Below, piece after piece: positions 63,904 through 64,000 of a DNA stretch of 64,000 nucleotides. Each line of letters starts with the position of its first letter. The first letter of the stretch is position 1. Under the pieces are notes generated by a model. That model was not told the origin of the DNA. It was given only the letters and a program-made list of their open reading frames with translations, and ran no database searches. Location: NCBI RefSeq assembly GCF_003349955.1, contig NZ_QLKQ01000012.1, forward strand, positions 44,153 to 108,152, written 5' to 3'. Both the position numbers and the translations under genes were made by a program. Source of the DNA: Azospirillum brasilense (GTDB taxonomy: Bacteria; Pseudomonadota; Alphaproteobacteria; Azospirillales; Azospirillaceae).

Positions 63904-64000
63904 GCCCCCTCCCTAACCCTCCCCCGCTTCGCAGGGGAGGGGATCAAGCTCCCTCTCCTGCGAAGCGGGGGAGGGAAGGGGCCCACGGCGAAGCCGTGGG
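63904..64000. repeat. dispersed palindromic repeat, family 2, copy B (runs to window end)
   Basis: GCCCCCTCCCTAACCCTCCC, CGCTTCGCAGGGGAGGGG and CTCCTGCGAAGCGGGGG match the copy at 24933. A further hairpin CCCACGGC-GAA-GCCGTGGG (63982-64000) abuts it. The element begins 14 bases after the cueR stop and may terminate the copper operon. Confidence 0.88.

Overview
The window is high-GC DNA (about 70% by eye) from an alphaproteobacterium, most likely Azospirillum or a close Rhodospirillales relative. Support comes from the alphaproteobacterial block infA-maf-short RNase E/G-yacG-tRNA-Phe, very high GC at third codon positions, many TPR-type glycosyltransferases, and GTG/TTG starts with frequent four-base stop/start overlaps. 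The genus is inference; no marker in the window proves it. It looks chromosomal, with no replication, conjugation, phage or transposase genes and no CRISPR array.

Layout. 1-2.9 kb: translation and RNA housekeeping genes and tRNA-Phe with a terminator. 3-8 kb: a glycosyltransferase operon (GT10 fucosyltransferase-like, an unassigned transferase-like protein, TPR-GT41, GT7 galactosyltransferase-like), followed by a ParA-like ATPase with a hydrophobic tail. 9.4-13.5 kb: arginine/ornithine catabolism (Lrp-type regulator, arginase, ornithine aminotransferase, AstE-like deacylase). 13.5-16.1 kb: an AT-rich island with a two-gene DUF262/HEPN cassette, the best candidate here for an under-described (defence or toxin) system. 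16.1-19 kb: a TetR-controlled operon of small stress/detoxification proteins and a lone glycosyltransferase. 19-27.4 kb: gabT-gabD, a divergent XRE-cupin regulator and a four-gene polyamine/GABA-type ABC importer; a shared operator-like motif links them. 27.6-31.3 kb: LysR regulator, glutaryl-CoA dehydrogenase and a CoA-transferase, a glutarate/lysine degradation unit.

31.4-46.1 kb: a DMT exporter, an unknown three-gene operon ending in a 2H-phosphoesterase-like protein, AsmA, an SLC13/RCK_C transporter, an MFS-AKR operon with a divergent LysR, and a MarR-controlled HlyD-FUSC-DUF1656 efflux operon. 46.5-51.9 kb: a second glycosylation cluster (GT2, TPR-GT, a small Cys-rich protein, TPR-GT41). 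52-60.5 kb: a lipoprotein, acyl-CoA ligase, TSUP and LivF genes, a MerR-CMD pair, and several small genes including pirin and a TIGR02587/TIGR02588 pair. 60.6-63.9 kb: copper homeostasis (copZ, copA, cueR) with two MerR-type promoters.

Two families of dispersed palindromic repeats lie between genes: a ~118-bp element with ends like CCCTCTCCCC (six copies) and a GC-rich element around CCCCCGCTTCGC (two copies). One copy carries a smaller nested element. Another sits at the 5' end of copA, where it appears to supply a leader ORF and the ribosome binding site.
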